Counted from the first letter of the stretch, positions 43,831-52,847 are shown. The stretch is 64,000 bases of DNA from Lachnospiraceae bacterium (GCA_017935565.1 JAGBHK010000016.1:104452-168451), one strand, 5' to 3'. A program made the numbers and translations. The notes: generated by a model not told the origin, from the letters alone.

Positions 43831-44856
43831 TTATTTAATTTCGTAAATCCAACCTTCTGGTGCTTCAATCTTGCCCATCTGAATGCCTGTAAGTGTATCA
43901 TATAATTTCTTTGTAACAGGGCCCATCTCTGTAGCACTATTAGCAAATACGATTTCCTTACCATGGTCAACAACTTTACCAACTGGTGAAATAACAGCTG
44001 CTGTACCACATAAACCACACTCAACAAATTCTGGAAGTTCATCCTTAAAGATTTCTCTTTCTTCAACTTCAAGACCAAGGTATTCCTTAGCAACGTACAT
44101 AAGAGAACGTCTTGTGATAGAAGGAAGAATTGTTGGTGACTTAGGTGTAACAATCTTTCCATCTTTTGTTACAAACAAGAAGTTTGCACCGCCTGTTTCT
44201 TCAACCTTTGTTCTAGTAGCTGCATCAAGATACATATTCTCATCATAGCCTTCATTGTGAGCCTGTACAATTGGATGCAAGCTCATAGCATAGTTAAGAC
44301 CAGCCTTAATATCGCCTGTACCATGTGGTGCTGCTCTATCAAAATCACTAATCTTAAGTGTTAAAGACTTAACTCCGCCCTTGAAATATGGTCCTACTGG
44401 AGTTGTAAATACTCTGAACTGATAATCTGTCGATGGCTTAACACCAATAACAGGTCCAATACCAAACATAAATGGTCTAATATATAATGTTGCACCAGAA
44501 CCAAATGGAGGAACATATGCCTCATTTGCCTTAACAGTCTGTGCAACAGCTTCTATAAACTTGTCCTCTGGGAATACCGGCATCTCAAGTCTTCTACATG
44601 AATCTGCCATACGAGCTGCATTTAAGTCAGGTCTGAAGACTACTGTTCTTCCGTCTTCTGTTGTGTATGCTTTCATACCTTCAAAACATGACTGACAGTA
44701 CTGTAAAACACCTGCACACTCGCTCATATTGATAGTCGCATCTTCTGTCAATGCCCCTTCATCCCAAGCGCCGTCCTTAAAATTAGCTACAAATCTCTTG
44801 TCTGTTGGCAAATAACCAAATCCTAGGTTAGCCCAATCAATATTCTTCTTTTCCAT
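43831..44856 (-). CDS. ilvE: Branched-chain amino acid aminotransferase
   Basis: 341 residues of fold-type IV PLP enzymes. The PLP lysine lies in GTGDIKAGLNYAMSL. YCQSCFEGMKAY, ATLYIRPFMFGIG and FVECGLCGTAAVISPVG are the family segments. It transfers amino groups between glutamate and leucine, isoleucine and valine in the cytosol. AGGAAG precedes the ATG. It has its own promoter (44902-44930) and terminator, so it is monocistronic. The leader is too short for a T-box. Confidence 0.95.
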   Translation of the reverse strand: MEKKNIDWANLGFGYLPTDKRFVANFKDGAWDEGALTEDATINMSECAGVLQYCQSCFEGMKAYTTEDGRTVVFRPDLNAARMADSCRRLEMPVFPEDKFIEAVAQTVKANEAYVPPFGSGATLYIRPFMFGIGPVIGVKPSTDYQFRVFTTPVGPYFKGGVKSLTLKISDFDRAAPHGTGDIKAGLNYAMSLHPIVQAHNEGYDENMYLDAATRTKVEETGGANFLFVTKDGKIVTPKSPTILPSITRRSLMYVAKEYLGLEVEEREIFKDELPEFVECGLCGTAAVISPVGKVVDHGKEIVFANSATEMGPVTKKLYDTLTGIQMGKIEAPEGWIYEIK

Positions 44857-44901
44857 AGAACATACTTCCTTTCACAATGAATAAAAATTCAATTTCTATC
44901 T

Positions 44902-44930
44902 AGTATACTACCATATTTTTCAATATGCAA
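44902..44930 (-). promoter_or_regulatory. Promoter of ilvE
   Basis: Minus strand TTGCAT (44925-44930), 17 bases, TATACT (44902-44907), 46 bases before the ATG. Confidence 0.65.
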
Positions 44931-44972
44931 GACTTCATCAAGAAATTTCTTTAATTCGCAAAGTAGCACTTT

Positions 44973-45590
44973 TTATTCTCTCTTTAGTTCCACAAGTACA
45001 GTTCCATAATCATGATATTCTTCTGCATGGGTAACCATTACAATCGTTTTCCCCTCTTCGTTGAGGCTTTTTAATATCTCCATAACCTTTCTGGCATTTT
45101 CCTTATCAAGAGAACCTGTAGGCTCATCTGCCAGTATAAGCTTACATGACTTTATCATAAGCCTTGCCAAGGCAATTCTTTGTTGCTCTCCACCTGACAG
45201 TTTATACACTTTTTCGTCAATTTTATCGCTAAGCCCTACTCGCCTTAACGCATCTTCAATGGTAACCTCGCTTCTGTTTTTCTTTTTAATTATTTCAAGA
45301 TTCTGACGAACCGTCTTATTGTCTATAAGAGCAAAATTTTGAAACAGAAAGCCCACCACATCACCGAAGTATTTCCTACGATTTTTATTTACATCAAGGT
45401 CTAAACCGTCAATAATAATTTGACCATCATCAATCGGTTCTATGGCACCAATCATATTTAAAAGTGTAGTTTTCCCACACCCACTGTTGCCCTTTATAAC
45501 TGCAAATGCACCATCTTCTATAGTCAAATTGTAATCCTTGAATATAACATTATCTTCAAATGCTTTTTGAAGATTTTTTATCTCTATCAT
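44973..45590 (-). CDS. ABC transporter ATP-binding protein (bacteriocin-export type)
   Basis: 205 residues, a stand-alone ATPase of the MacB/LolD-like group. Walker A is GNSGCGKTTLL, the signature YKLSGGEQQRIAL, and Walker B LILADEPTGSLD. The H-loop MVTHAEEYHDYG is intact. Its start overlaps the end of the 672-residue membrane protein by four bases, so the two form one transporter. The pairing matches the ATPase plus DUF1430-type 'bacteriocin-associated' membrane protein found with lactococcin 972-like loci. The cargo is unknown. It is the last gene under the riboswitch at 48151-48257. Confidence 0.88.
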   Translation of the reverse strand: MIEIKNLQKAFEDNVIFKDYNLTIEDGAFAVIKGNSGCGKTTLLNMIGAIEPIDDGQIIIDGLDLDVNKNRRKYFGDVVGFLFQNFALIDNKTVRQNLEIIKKKNRSEVTIEDALRRVGLSDKIDEKVYKLSGGEQQRIALARLMIKSCKLILADEPTGSLDKENARKVMEILKSLNEEGKTIVMVTHAEEYHDYGTVLVELKRE

Positions 45591-47605
45591 AAGCAGCCTC
45601 CTTTAAGTATCTTTTGAATACGTTCCTTATCCATCTTATGGCAGTTATAACTTATTAATAACAAATCAATAATTATACACAACACACCTAGTGCTATTAC
45701 ATATAATAAATTGCACAAACTAAATATTTTACAAACAGCACATGCAGCACCTATTGCCACAATTCCCACAATGCAATCAGCTAAAATTATATTTCTAAAT
45801 CTCTCAAGCGTTGAATATCCTGATACTTTCTTTATGGCAATTTCAATGCCATTGCCATTATAAAGCATACTTATAAAGGTCTGATTTACAAATATGAATA
45901 ATGATAACAGTAAAACAATTATTATTATACTGATAGTTGCAAGGCGTCGTAAGGATGTAAGTGTATTAGTATAATTATCCCATACATCTTCCATATAGAA
46001 ATCAAATTTATCACAGATATTACATTCCTCAAGAAATGCTTCAACTTCTTCAATATTTGTATGCATAAATATCTGTCGATAGAAACCGAATATATCATAA
46101 TCCGTTACTTCCGTTAATGTCGGTATATCTTTAACTTTTATATTTTCAAAAGCTATTATAGGATTATGAAATATATCACTCCCTAATTCATTATCAGGCG
46201 CTAATGCCGTTATATCTAAATCATCTTCGTATTCGATAAATACCTTATCATATTTATCAGAATCCTTGCCAATATCATTGCCAAACCAGCCAAATAGGTT
46301 TTCCTGTTCTTCTTCTGTACATTTTACTTTCTTTGGTGCAAGTATATAAAGTGTATCCTCTTTATACTCAGTTATCTCGGGTAATTTTCCCATAAGATAT
46401 TCTTTATTGCATGAGCTTATATATACCAATGGTATAAAGTCTTTATCATTATTCAATCCTACATATGTATAATGCTGTACAGAACCAGATTTTCCGTCTC
46501 TTTCATATTTAAGATATAATAAATATTCTAGATACTTTGGTCCATCAAACTTAATTGCCCATTCGCAATCATGACCATACTCACACAAATCGTCATCATG
46601 ATGAAACTGGACCTGCTTAGCACCTTTTTGTCTTTCAAATAATTCTCCCTCTTTAGCATATTTTAACCACTGAGTTATAGCTGCCACATTTGAAGCTGCT
46701 ATACATATTACTAAAAATAGTACAATCGCCTTAACCAGGTAATTGCCAATAATTGTCTCTTTCGATATTTTTTTATTTGAAAAAACCTCTGAAACATCAT
46801 ACCATAAAAGTTTCAGATAAAAGAATGCCATAATAGCAATTATTAATATAGTCACTACGAACATTGTTCCAAACTCAAACAATCCACCACAAACCAAATA
46901 ATTAAAGAATGCCTCTATTAAAAACACAGAAAGCATAATAACAGCATCCCTTAATATACATTTTCCCAGTGTTTCTTTAAGCCCTTCTCCCATAGTAAAC
47001 CTTACAAATATTTCTTTTTTCTCCAAAGAAATAAAATAATATTCAACTAAAAGTATAACCACTGCAATAATGAGCCAAATCGCACATACCATTCCTTGAA
47101 TATCTTCTAATGAATTATATCCATCAAAGTGTGGAAATCCACCTGCATATTTATCTATAAGTTCCTGCTTAAAATGGTACATATCATCATATTCACCGAT
47201 AAGCATAAATCCTTCTGGATATTTTTGAATCGTCTCTGCATTTAAATCATAAAACGAATTATATTCCACTGTAACATTTCCGCTAAATAAGCTTCCCTGT
47301 CTATTTTCATATACTTTTTCTTCTTTTTCTAAATACTCTCTTACCCTATCACTTGCATATATTTGAAACTGTTGATTTCGAGTACTTTTCGTCTCTTCGA
47401 CCATGAAAAATACCTGTAGATTATGTTTAATAGCGGTCTGTTCTACCTCTTCAAGCATTTCCATTTCCTGACCATCCTCGGGGTAAAAAGAAACATAATA
47501 ATAGTTACTATTTAGGTATGACAAATACTGTATATACATCTCATTGCTAAATAGCAAACCTATAAAAAAGAGTACACCAAATATAATCAATTTATTTCTT
47601 TTCAT
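45587..47605 (-). CDS. DUF1430-like ABC transporter membrane protein
   Basis: 672 residues. One helix at the N terminus (about 7-25), a large extracytoplasmic domain (about 30-165), three helices at about 170-275, a fourth near 290-310, a second large outside domain (about 315-540), and three to four helices at 545-665. This FtsX/MacB-like layout with duplicated outside domains resembles the bacteriocin-associated integral membrane family. It is translated with the ATPase gene (4-base overlap) and overlaps the preceding 152-residue gene by 14 bases. Family placement rests on layout and neighbours, so it is moderate. Confidence 0.7.
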   Translation of the reverse strand: MKRNKLIIFGVLFFIGLLFSNEMYIQYLSYLNSNYYYVSFYPEDGQEMEMLEEVEQTAIKHNLQVFFMVEETKSTRNQQFQIYASDRVREYLEKEEKVYENRQGSLFSGNVTVEYNSFYDLNAETIQKYPEGFMLIGEYDDMYHFKQELIDKYAGGFPHFDGYNSLEDIQGMVCAIWLIIAVVILLVEYYFISLEKKEIFVRFTMGEGLKETLGKCILRDAVIMLSVFLIEAFFNYLVCGGLFEFGTMFVVTILIIAIMAFFYLKLLWYDVSEVFSNKKISKETIIGNYLVKAIVLFLVICIAASNVAAITQWLKYAKEGELFERQKGAKQVQFHHDDDLCEYGHDCEWAIKFDGPKYLEYLLYLKYERDGKSGSVQHYTYVGLNNDKDFIPLVYISSCNKEYLMGKLPEITEYKEDTLYILAPKKVKCTEEEQENLFGWFGNDIGKDSDKYDKVFIEYEDDLDITALAPDNELGSDIFHNPIIAFENIKVKDIPTLTEVTDYDIFGFYRQIFMHTNIEEVEAFLEECNICDKFDFYMEDVWDNYTNTLTSLRRLATISIIIIVLLLSLFIFVNQTFISMLYNGNGIEIAIKKVSGYSTLERFRNIILADCIVGIVAIGAACAVCKIFSLCNLLYVIALGVLCIIIDLLLISYNCHKMDKERIQKILKGGCL

Positions 47606-48050
47606 TTACTTCCAAGCCCCACTTATCATATGCATAACCTAATAATCGTTCAATATCTTCTCTGTGTTCATCAATGGTTCCAACATTATCTTTACCAATC
47701 AACTGCATATTCTCATCGAAATGTATTACCACATCTTCATCTTTATCACTTGTATAGATTATTTCACAACCACCAAAAAGTTCAGGATAAATCATAAAAT
47801 CCCCATCCGAAGTAATCAAATCTATATTAGTAGCGAAAAAAGGATAGTTTGGAAAATTAACCGAATATGTAACACCAGTTTCTTGATCCGTTTCATGATA
47901 AATCTCTCCCTCTTCAATATATTCAACTTTTGAAGCAAACTTAAAATATATATAACCTAAATTCACTAACCATAAAATGTTAAATAATACAAACACTGCT
48001 ATAACTGTAATTATTGTATATTTGAGTCCTTTTTTTCTTTTTCTTTTCAT
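47592..48050 (-). CDS. Small membrane-anchored protein of the ABC module
   Basis: 152 residues. A very basic start (KRKRKKGLK) precedes one membrane helix (about 10-31) and an outside domain of about 120 residues ending AYDKWGLEVNEKK. No known family. The ATG at 48050 has GGAGG 7 bases upstream; an upstream extension lacks one. It lies just upstream of, and overlaps, the DUF1430-like gene, so it is likely a component of or cargo for the exporter. A 3' fragment of a paralogue lies immediately upstream (48071-48130). It is not a recognisable lactococcin 972 precursor. Confidence 0.65.
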   Translation of the reverse strand: MKRKRKKGLKYTIITVIAVFVLFNILWLVNLGYIYFKFASKVEYIEEGEIYHETDQETGVTYSVNFPNYPFFATNIDLITSDGDFMIYPELFGGCEIIYTSDKDEDVVIHFDENMQLIGKDNVGTIDEHREDIERLLGYAYDKWGLEVNEKK

Positions 48051-48070
48051 TTTGTACCTCCGTATTTTTA

Positions 48071-48130
48071 CTAATCTCCTAGAATGCCCCATTTATCATA
48101 GGCTAGTTCATAATAATGGTCTATATACAC
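48071..48130 (-). pseudogene. 3' remnant of a paralogue of the 152-residue gene
   Basis: Reading to the TAG at 48071-48073 gives YELAYDKWGILGD, which matches the AYDKWGLEVN end of the neighbouring gene. No start or ribosome site precedes it; the riboswitch terminator lies directly upstream. It indicates a tandem duplication followed by deletion. Confidence 0.6.
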
Positions 48131-48182
48131 AAAAAAGGTTGCAAAAATAAGCATGTATATAACATTTCTTATTTTCGCAACC
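48131..48182 (-). terminator. Riboswitch expression platform: intrinsic terminator
   Basis: GGTTGCGAAAATAAG/CTTATTTTTGCAACC, a 15-bp stem followed by six T on the minus strand. Its 5' arm contains GGTTGC, which is also the 3' core of the c-di-GMP aptamer, so the two folds exclude one another. Confidence 0.85.
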
Positions 48183-48257
48183 AGACAATCTTGTTTTATA
48201 AAGACTCACGGCTTTGCGCACCATTATCACTAATGGGATGCCCCTTGTATATCACAT
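48151..48257 (-). ncRNA. Probable class I c-di-GMP (GEMM-I) riboswitch
   Basis: Minus strand, in order: AAGGGGCATCC; a CCATTA-GTGA-TAATGG stem with a GNRA tetraloop; the signature GCGCAAAGCC; a second stem AGTCTT/AAGATT; and GGTTGC at the 3' edge. This is the GEMM-I layout. P1 can form between ATGT.ATATA near 48246-48256 and TATATACAT near 48151-48160. The base before CGCAAAGCC is G where A is usual, which may affect ligand preference. Since the terminator uses GGTTGC, ligand binding should favour read-through (ON switch) into the exporter module. Confidence 0.8.
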
Positions 48258-48264
48258 AGATGTT

Positions 48265-48292
48265 ATTATATCAAAAAAAAACATACCGTCAA
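48265..48292 (-). promoter_or_regulatory. Promoter of the riboswitch-controlled module
   Basis: Minus strand TTGACG (48287-48292), 16 bases, TATAAT (48265-48270). Transcription would begin close to 48257, right at the aptamer P1. Confidence 0.75.
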
Positions 48293-48345
48293 GTAATTTT
48301 CGCTTCGACGATAGTAATCATTCTAAATCATTCTTTGCGCAACTT

Positions 48346-48384
48346 TTTCGGCTAATTTATAATCAAAATATATTTTAGCCGAAA
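48346..48384. other. 10-bp perfect inverted repeat upstream of the amino-acid ABC genes
   Basis: TTTCGGCTAA (48346-48355) and TTAGCCGAAA (48375-48384) with a 19-base AT-rich loop. It lies about 50 bases upstream of the promoter at 48434, so it could be an operator. The rest of the 48093-48500 gap is explained by the riboswitch and two promoters. Confidence 0.5.
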
Positions 48385-48433
48385 TATTTCTCTTTTATAC
48401 TTTCTATTTTCCCCATCAAACCCCTATTACTAA

Positions 48434-48462
48434 TTGCATTTTCCCCAATTTCGTGATATATT
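48434..48462 (+). promoter_or_regulatory. Promoter of the amino-acid ABC operon
   Basis: TTGCAT (48434-48439), 17 bases, TATATT (48457-48462), 38 bases before the ATG at 48501. Confidence 0.6.
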
Positions 48463-48500
48463 TTAAAAAGTTAATGATATGCGAAAGGAAAGATTTTTTT

Positions 48501-50060
48501 ATGAAAAGAATACTAGCATTGGCAATGCTTATTATTACCACAATGACAATGTTTGTCGGCTGTGGTGATGACAAAGACAGTGCATCAAATGCGGCTAAGG
48601 TAATAGATATTGACCTTACAAGCGAAGAATATGCATTTGGTGTCGACAAGGACCAGCCTGAGTTGTTAGAAAAAGTTAACGAATTTATTTCTACTATAAA
48701 GCAGGATGGTACATTTAATGATATTTGTAACAACTATTTTGGTGATGGCGAACCTGTTGCAGTTGAGTCACATGAATACGATGAATCTAAGAATCAATTG
48801 GTAGTTGCTACAAATGCTGCATTTGAGCCATTTGAATACAAAAAAGGCGATTACTATTATGGAATAGATATGGAAATTGCCGCTGCGCTTGCAGAGTATT
48901 TGGACATGGAATTAGTTATCAACAATATGGATTTCGACGCTGTTTGTTTATCAGTTGGTCAGCATAAATGTGATATTGCTATGGCAGGATTAACTGTAAA
49001 AGAAGACAGAAAAGAACATGTTGATTTCTCAGTGTCATATTACAGTGCTTCGCAGAAGCTTATTGTTCCAGGTAACAGCGATGAATTTGACGGTTGCAAA
49101 ACAGCTGAAGATGTTGTAGAAATTTTAAATTCAAAGACAAGTTCAACAAAAATTGGTGTACAAAATGGTACAACAGGTAAATTATATGTTGAAGGTGATG
49201 CAGAATGGGAATTTGACGGATTGCCAGCCAGTGCAGTTGGATATAAAAACGGTTCTCTTGCAGTACAGGATTTGATGAATGGTGGTCTTGATTATGTAAT
49301 ATTAGACTCTGCTCCTGCCATCTGCATTACAGAAGCATTAGCCAAGGATACAACAAGTTTTTCTCAAAAAATTGATACTTTTAAAGAATATTTTATTGAA
49401 TATGATGGTTACAAAACAGTTTTAGAAGGTTTAAAGAACACATTGCTTATCGCAGTTTCAGGCTTACTTATTGGTATTATCATTGGTACTGTAATAGCTA
49501 CAGCAAGAGTTGTTCCAAAGTACAAAATGCTTCCTAGAGTTTTAAATGCAATTTGTACATTTTACGTTGCATTGTTTAGAGGAACTCCTATGGTTGTGCA
49601 GCTCCTCGTTTCTTACTACGTTGTATTGCCACTTATTGGTGTAAATATGACAGGTGTTGAGGTTGCTATCCTTATCTTCGGACTTAACAGTGGTGCGTAC
49701 ATATCAGAAATTATGCGTGCAGGTATTTTATCCGTTGATGCTGGACAGTTGGAAGCTGGACGTGCTGTTGGATTGAGTTTCTCAACAACTATGATAAAGA
49801 TTGTAATTCCACAGGCTGTAAAGAATATTTTACCTACAATGGGTAACGAATTTATTACACTTATTAAAGAAACATCAGTTGTAAGTTTTGTTGGTGCAAC
49901 AGACCTTTATGTTGCATTTAACAATATCGGTAGTACATCATACGAATTTATGATTCCATACCTTGTTATGGCAATGATTTACATTGTATTAGTATTAATC
50001 ATAAGTTTAGGTATTAAAATAATGGAAAGGAGCCTTAGAAAGAGTGATAGACGTAATTAA
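48501..50060 (+). CDS. Polar amino-acid ABC transporter: circularly permuted binding domain fused to permease
   Basis: 519 residues. A lipoprotein signal with lipobox FVGC places the cysteine near residue 21. The solute-binding domain is permuted: residues about 35-85 ([33 protein letters not shown]) are what is normally the C-terminal end, and the usual N-terminal part starts only at about 100 ([20 protein letters not shown]). The second half, from about 310, is a HisM/GlnP-type permease with the EAA loop [21 protein letters not shown]. It should import a polar amino acid. The ATG at 48501 follows AAAGGAAAG. The ATPase gene overlaps its 3' end by 17 bases. Confidence 0.88.
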   Translation: MKRILALAMLIITTMTMFVGCGDDKDSASNAAKVIDIDLTSEEYAFGVDKDQPELLEKVNEFISTIKQDGTFNDICNNYFGDGEPVAVESHEYDESKNQLVVATNAAFEPFEYKKGDYYYGIDMEIAAALAEYLDMELVINNMDFDAVCLSVGQHKCDIAMAGLTVKEDRKEHVDFSVSYYSASQKLIVPGNSDEFDGCKTAEDVVEILNSKTSSTKIGVQNGTTGKLYVEGDAEWEFDGLPASAVGYKNGSLAVQDLMNGGLDYVILDSAPAICITEALAKDTTSFSQKIDTFKEYFIEYDGYKTVLEGLKNTLLIAVSGLLIGIIIGTVIATARVVPKYKMLPRVLNAICTFYVALFRGTPMVVQLLVSYYVVLPLIGVNMTGVEVAILIFGLNSGAYISEIMRAGILSVDAGQLEAGRAVGLSFSTTMIKIVIPQAVKNILPTMGNEFITLIKETSVVSFVGATDLYVAFNNIGSTSYEFMIPYLVMAMIYIVLVLIISLGIKIMERSLRKSDRRN

Positions 50061-50823
50061 TCTTAAGAAAACATTTGGTGATAAAGAAATTTTAAAAGGC
50101 ATTGATATTACTATAAATAAGGGCGATATCGTTTGCGTAATCGGACCTTCAGGCTCCGGTAAAAGTACATTTCTTCGTTGTTTAAACTGTATGGAAGACC
50201 CAACAGATGGTCAGATAATGTTTAGAGGCGAGAATATCGCTGATATGAAGGTTGACATCAACATTCACAGACAGCATATGGGAATGGTTTTCCAGCATTT
50301 CAATCTTTTTAATAACAAAACAGTTGTTGAAAACATTATGTTGGCTCCATACCACATTCAGTGCAAGAACTTGAAGAAAGACATTAAGGCAGGCAATGTT
50401 CCAGCCGAAACCACAAAAAAAGATATTAAAAAGAACTGTTTAGACCAGGCTATGGCTCTTTTAGAGAGAATCGGTCTTGCCGACAAGGCAAATGTTTATC
50501 CATCTACTTTATCAGGTGGTCAGAAACAGCGTGTTGCCATAGTTCGTGCATTGGCAATGAACCCTGATGTTATCCTTTTCGACGAGCCTACAAGTGCTCT
50601 CGACCCAGAAATGGTTGGCGAAGTTCTCGACCTTATGAAAGACCTTGCTAAAGAAGGCATGACAATGGTTATAGTTACTCACGAAATGGGCTTTGCCAAG
50701 GAAGTTGCCAATCGCGTAATCTTTATTGACGAAGGCGTTATTTTGGAAAGCGCTGAGCCAAAGGAATTTTTTGAAAATCCAAAACATCCAAGACTTAAAG
50801 AATTTTTGTCGAAGGTGTTGTAA
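50044..50823 (+). CDS. Amino-acid ABC transporter ATP-binding protein
   Basis: 259 residues of the GlnQ/HisP type. Walker A is [15 protein letters not shown], the Q-loop [11 protein letters not shown], the signature [13 protein letters not shown], Walker [16 protein letters not shown] and the H-loop VTHEMGFAK. It powers the fused binding/permease protein encoded just upstream. The start is a GTG at 50044, inside the end of the upstream gene, with GGAG about 11 bases before it. A 20-30 residue insert ([20 protein letters not shown]) lies between the Q-loop and the signature. Confidence 0.93.
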   Translation: MIDVINLKKTFGDKEILKGIDITINKGDIVCVIGPSGSGKSTFLRCLNCMEDPTDGQIMFRGENIADMKVDINIHRQHMGMVFQHFNLFNNKTVVENIMLAPYHIQCKNLKKDIKAGNVPAETTKKDIKKNCLDQAMALLERIGLADKANVYPSTLSGGQKQRVAIVRALAMNPDVILFDEPTSALDPEMVGEVLDLMKDLAKEGMTMVIVTHEMGFAKEVANRVIFIDEGVILESAEPKEFFENPKHPRLKEFLSKVL

Positions 50824-50829
50824 TTTAAA

Positions 50830-50863
50830 CAAAAAACTGCAAGTTTTAAACTTGCAGTTTTTT
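50830..50863. terminator. Bidirectional intrinsic terminator
   Basis: AAAAACTGCAAGTTT/AAACTTGCAGTTTTT, symmetric with T runs on both strands, between the ABC ATPase and the convergent zinc-ribbon gene. Confidence 0.9.
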
Positions 50864-50868
50864 CCTTT

Positions 50869-52065
50869 TTATTTATCAAACATCTCATTATAAATATCAT
50901 CAACAGAAATTATTCGTTCTCCACCTTTTATAGTTGGACAGACAAACTCAAATATTTCTAAAACATCTCGACAAATTTCATAATCCGCAATTCCGTAGTA
51001 ACAAGCATCTTCAGGCATATCTGCGTGTCTTTTATCTGTACTAATGACTAAATTATGACCGATGTCATTTGCCGACACTAATTTATATCCGATAATTGCT
51101 CTATTTCCATCCCATTTATATATTTTTTTTGCCTCATTTGATGTTAAATAGAAATAATCTTCATCATTTTTATATTCAGAACAAATTACCCCTGCTGAAA
51201 AATCTTCATAATATATCTCTTTCAATTTATCAATATCTTCTTTTTCCAAAGCTAAATACTCATCAAATGGTTTAAATCCTTTATGTGATTCTTCGAATTT
51301 TTCTATCTCTTCAATAGAATTTTCGTGCCATTCGTCAAGTTTTTCATCCAAATACTCAATATCCGACTTACTAATATTTACTTTATTATTCATAGCCTTA
51401 GCACCAAACAATTCTCTATTTTCATACACTATTTCACAATACTCTACATATATGTCTTCTGCAATTTCATTATATTCTTCCGTCCACGAAAATGCATCTT
51501 TCATTTTATCTTTATAACTATCAAATTCTTCTTTAGCAGAAGCTACATCTTGCCAAAAAAATCCAATTACATATTTAGCAATTTCGGCATCTGCATATTC
51601 AGATTCTTGGTAAAATTCGAAGAAGTCTTCTAACCATAAATACAGTTCTTCACCAGTTCCTTCCCATTCAGAAACTTCTTTCGCATAATTAATAAAATCT
51701 ATATAATAATCACTATATGGCTCTTCCAACTCTTCTGCTACCTTTATTGCTTTATCAAACTCCTTATTCCTATAATGTTCAAGTATTTCCGCACCAACAT
51801 CCCGCATTTCTTCTCTTCGTTCATCTTCTTTTTTGTTATTCATTGAATCAACAAATATGGCTATACCCACACCCAATACAAGCAATATAACAACAATAAG
51901 CACTCCCATTTTCTTTCCATTAAATTTCTTTTTCTCACCAAAATTATTATTGTTTATATTTACTGGCTGTTGATATTGAATTTGTGGCTGTACATTATAC
52001 ATCATTCCACAATTACTACATACATTTCCTTCAAATCCCCTTCCACATTTTGTACATATATTCAT
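50869..52065 (-). CDS. Zinc-ribbon membrane protein of unknown function
   Basis: 398 residues. N-terminal zinc ribbon CTKCGRGFEGNVCSNCG (residues 3-19), an Asn/Gln-rich linker, one membrane helix near 55-75 (MGVLIVVILLVLGVGIAIF), then an acidic, helical extracytoplasmic region of about 320 residues. The ATG at 52065 has AGGAGG 6 bases upstream; the longer open frame does not. The ribbon faces the cytosol and could act as an anchor or sensor. No family was recognised for the C-terminal part. It has its own promoter at 52103-52131. Confidence 0.7.
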   Translation of the reverse strand: MNICTKCGRGFEGNVCSNCGMMYNVQPQIQYQQPVNINNNNFGEKKKFNGKKMGVLIVVILLVLGVGIAIFVDSMNNKKEDERREEMRDVGAEILEHYRNKEFDKAIKVAEELEEPYSDYYIDFINYAKEVSEWEGTGEELYLWLEDFFEFYQESEYADAEIAKYVIGFFWQDVASAKEEFDSYKDKMKDAFSWTEEYNEIAEDIYVEYCEIVYENRELFGAKAMNNKVNISKSDIEYLDEKLDEWHENSIEEIEKFEESHKGFKPFDEYLALEKEDIDKLKEIYYEDFSAGVICSEYKNDEDYFYLTSNEAKKIYKWDGNRAIIGYKLVSANDIGHNLVISTDKRHADMPEDACYYGIADYEICRDVLEIFEFVCPTIKGGERIISVDDIYNEMFDK

Positions 52066-52102
52066 ATTATTCCTCCTAATCACGAACATTTTATTTTGTT
52101 TT

Positions 52103-52131
52103 ATTATATCATATCGAAAACTAATCAGCAA
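52103..52131 (-). promoter_or_regulatory. Promoter of the zinc-ribbon gene
   Basis: Minus strand TTGCTG (52126-52131), 17 bases, extended TGA-TATAAT (52103-52108), 38 bases before the ATG. Confidence 0.6.
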
Positions 52132-52150
52132 CAATTCAAAGTAATAAAAA

Positions 52151-52187
52151 TAGGTAACCATAAAGTTCAAACTTTTATAATTACCCA
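52151..52187 (-). terminator. Intrinsic terminator of nth
   Basis: GGTAATTATAAAAGTT/AACTTTATGGTTACC stem, followed by TATTTTTATT on the minus strand, 12 bases after the nth stop. Confidence 0.7.
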
Positions 52188-52198
52188 TTTTCTACACA

Positions 52199-52840
52199 CT
52201 ATATCTTCTTCCTGCAAATATCCTTCACACAACATTTATCACAATACGGCTTTGTTCTTGCCGTACAAACATCTCTTCCGTGAAGAACCAATCTGTGACA
52301 AAAATCATTTCCCTCTTCTGGAGGAATAATCTTCCATAATTCCATTTCAACCTTTTTAGGGTCCGTTATTCCATCCACAAGCCCCATTCTATTTGTAAGT
52401 CTAATACAATGCGTATCAGTAACAATAGCAGGCTTTCCATACACATCACCCATTATAAGATTGGCACTTTTTCTGCCAACACCAGGAAGTTTCAATAATT
52501 CTTCCATATTGTCAGGCACCTGACCCGCATACTCATCTCGAATAATCTTCATACAAGCACTTATATCGCGTGCTTTGCTTTTGCCAAGTCCACAAGGTCT
52601 AACAATCTTTTCAATATCATCTACCGAAGCCGCTGCCAACGCATTGACATCAGGGAATTTCTTGTACAAATCTTTAACCACAACATTTACACGGGCATCA
52701 GTACATTGAGCCGCAAGTCGCACACTTACAAGTAATTTCCACGCTTCATCATACTCAAGACTACACTGCGCTAATGGACATTCATTTTTCAACGCCTCAA
52801 TAATATCTAAGGCGAGTTGCTTTTTATCCTTCAACCTCAT
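52199..52840 (-). CDS. nth: Endonuclease III
   Basis: 213 residues, the typical length. The helix-hairpin-helix LPGVGRKSANLIMGD carries the catalytic lysine and is followed by the catalytic aspartate in IVTDTHCIRLTNR. The C-terminal [4Fe-4S] cluster cysteines are in CTARTKPYCDKCCVKDIC. The enzyme removes oxidised pyrimidines from DNA and nicks the abasic site. It lies seven bases after agcS and ends in a terminator. Confidence 0.96.
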   Translation of the reverse strand: MRLKDKKQLALDIIEALKNECPLAQCSLEYDEAWKLLVSVRLAAQCTDARVNVVVKDLYKKFPDVNALAAASVDDIEKIVRPCGLGKSKARDISACMKIIRDEYAGQVPDNMEELLKLPGVGRKSANLIMGDVYGKPAIVTDTHCIRLTNRMGLVDGITDPKKVEMELWKIIPPEEGNDFCHRLVLHGRDVCTARTKPYCDKCCVKDICRKKI

Positions 52841-52847
52841 ATTTCAC

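Noticed and set aside
43707-44162. 151-residue open frame overlapping ilvE on the same strand
   Set aside because: It lies in another frame of ilvE and lacks a ribosome site; ilvE is a clear full-length enzyme.
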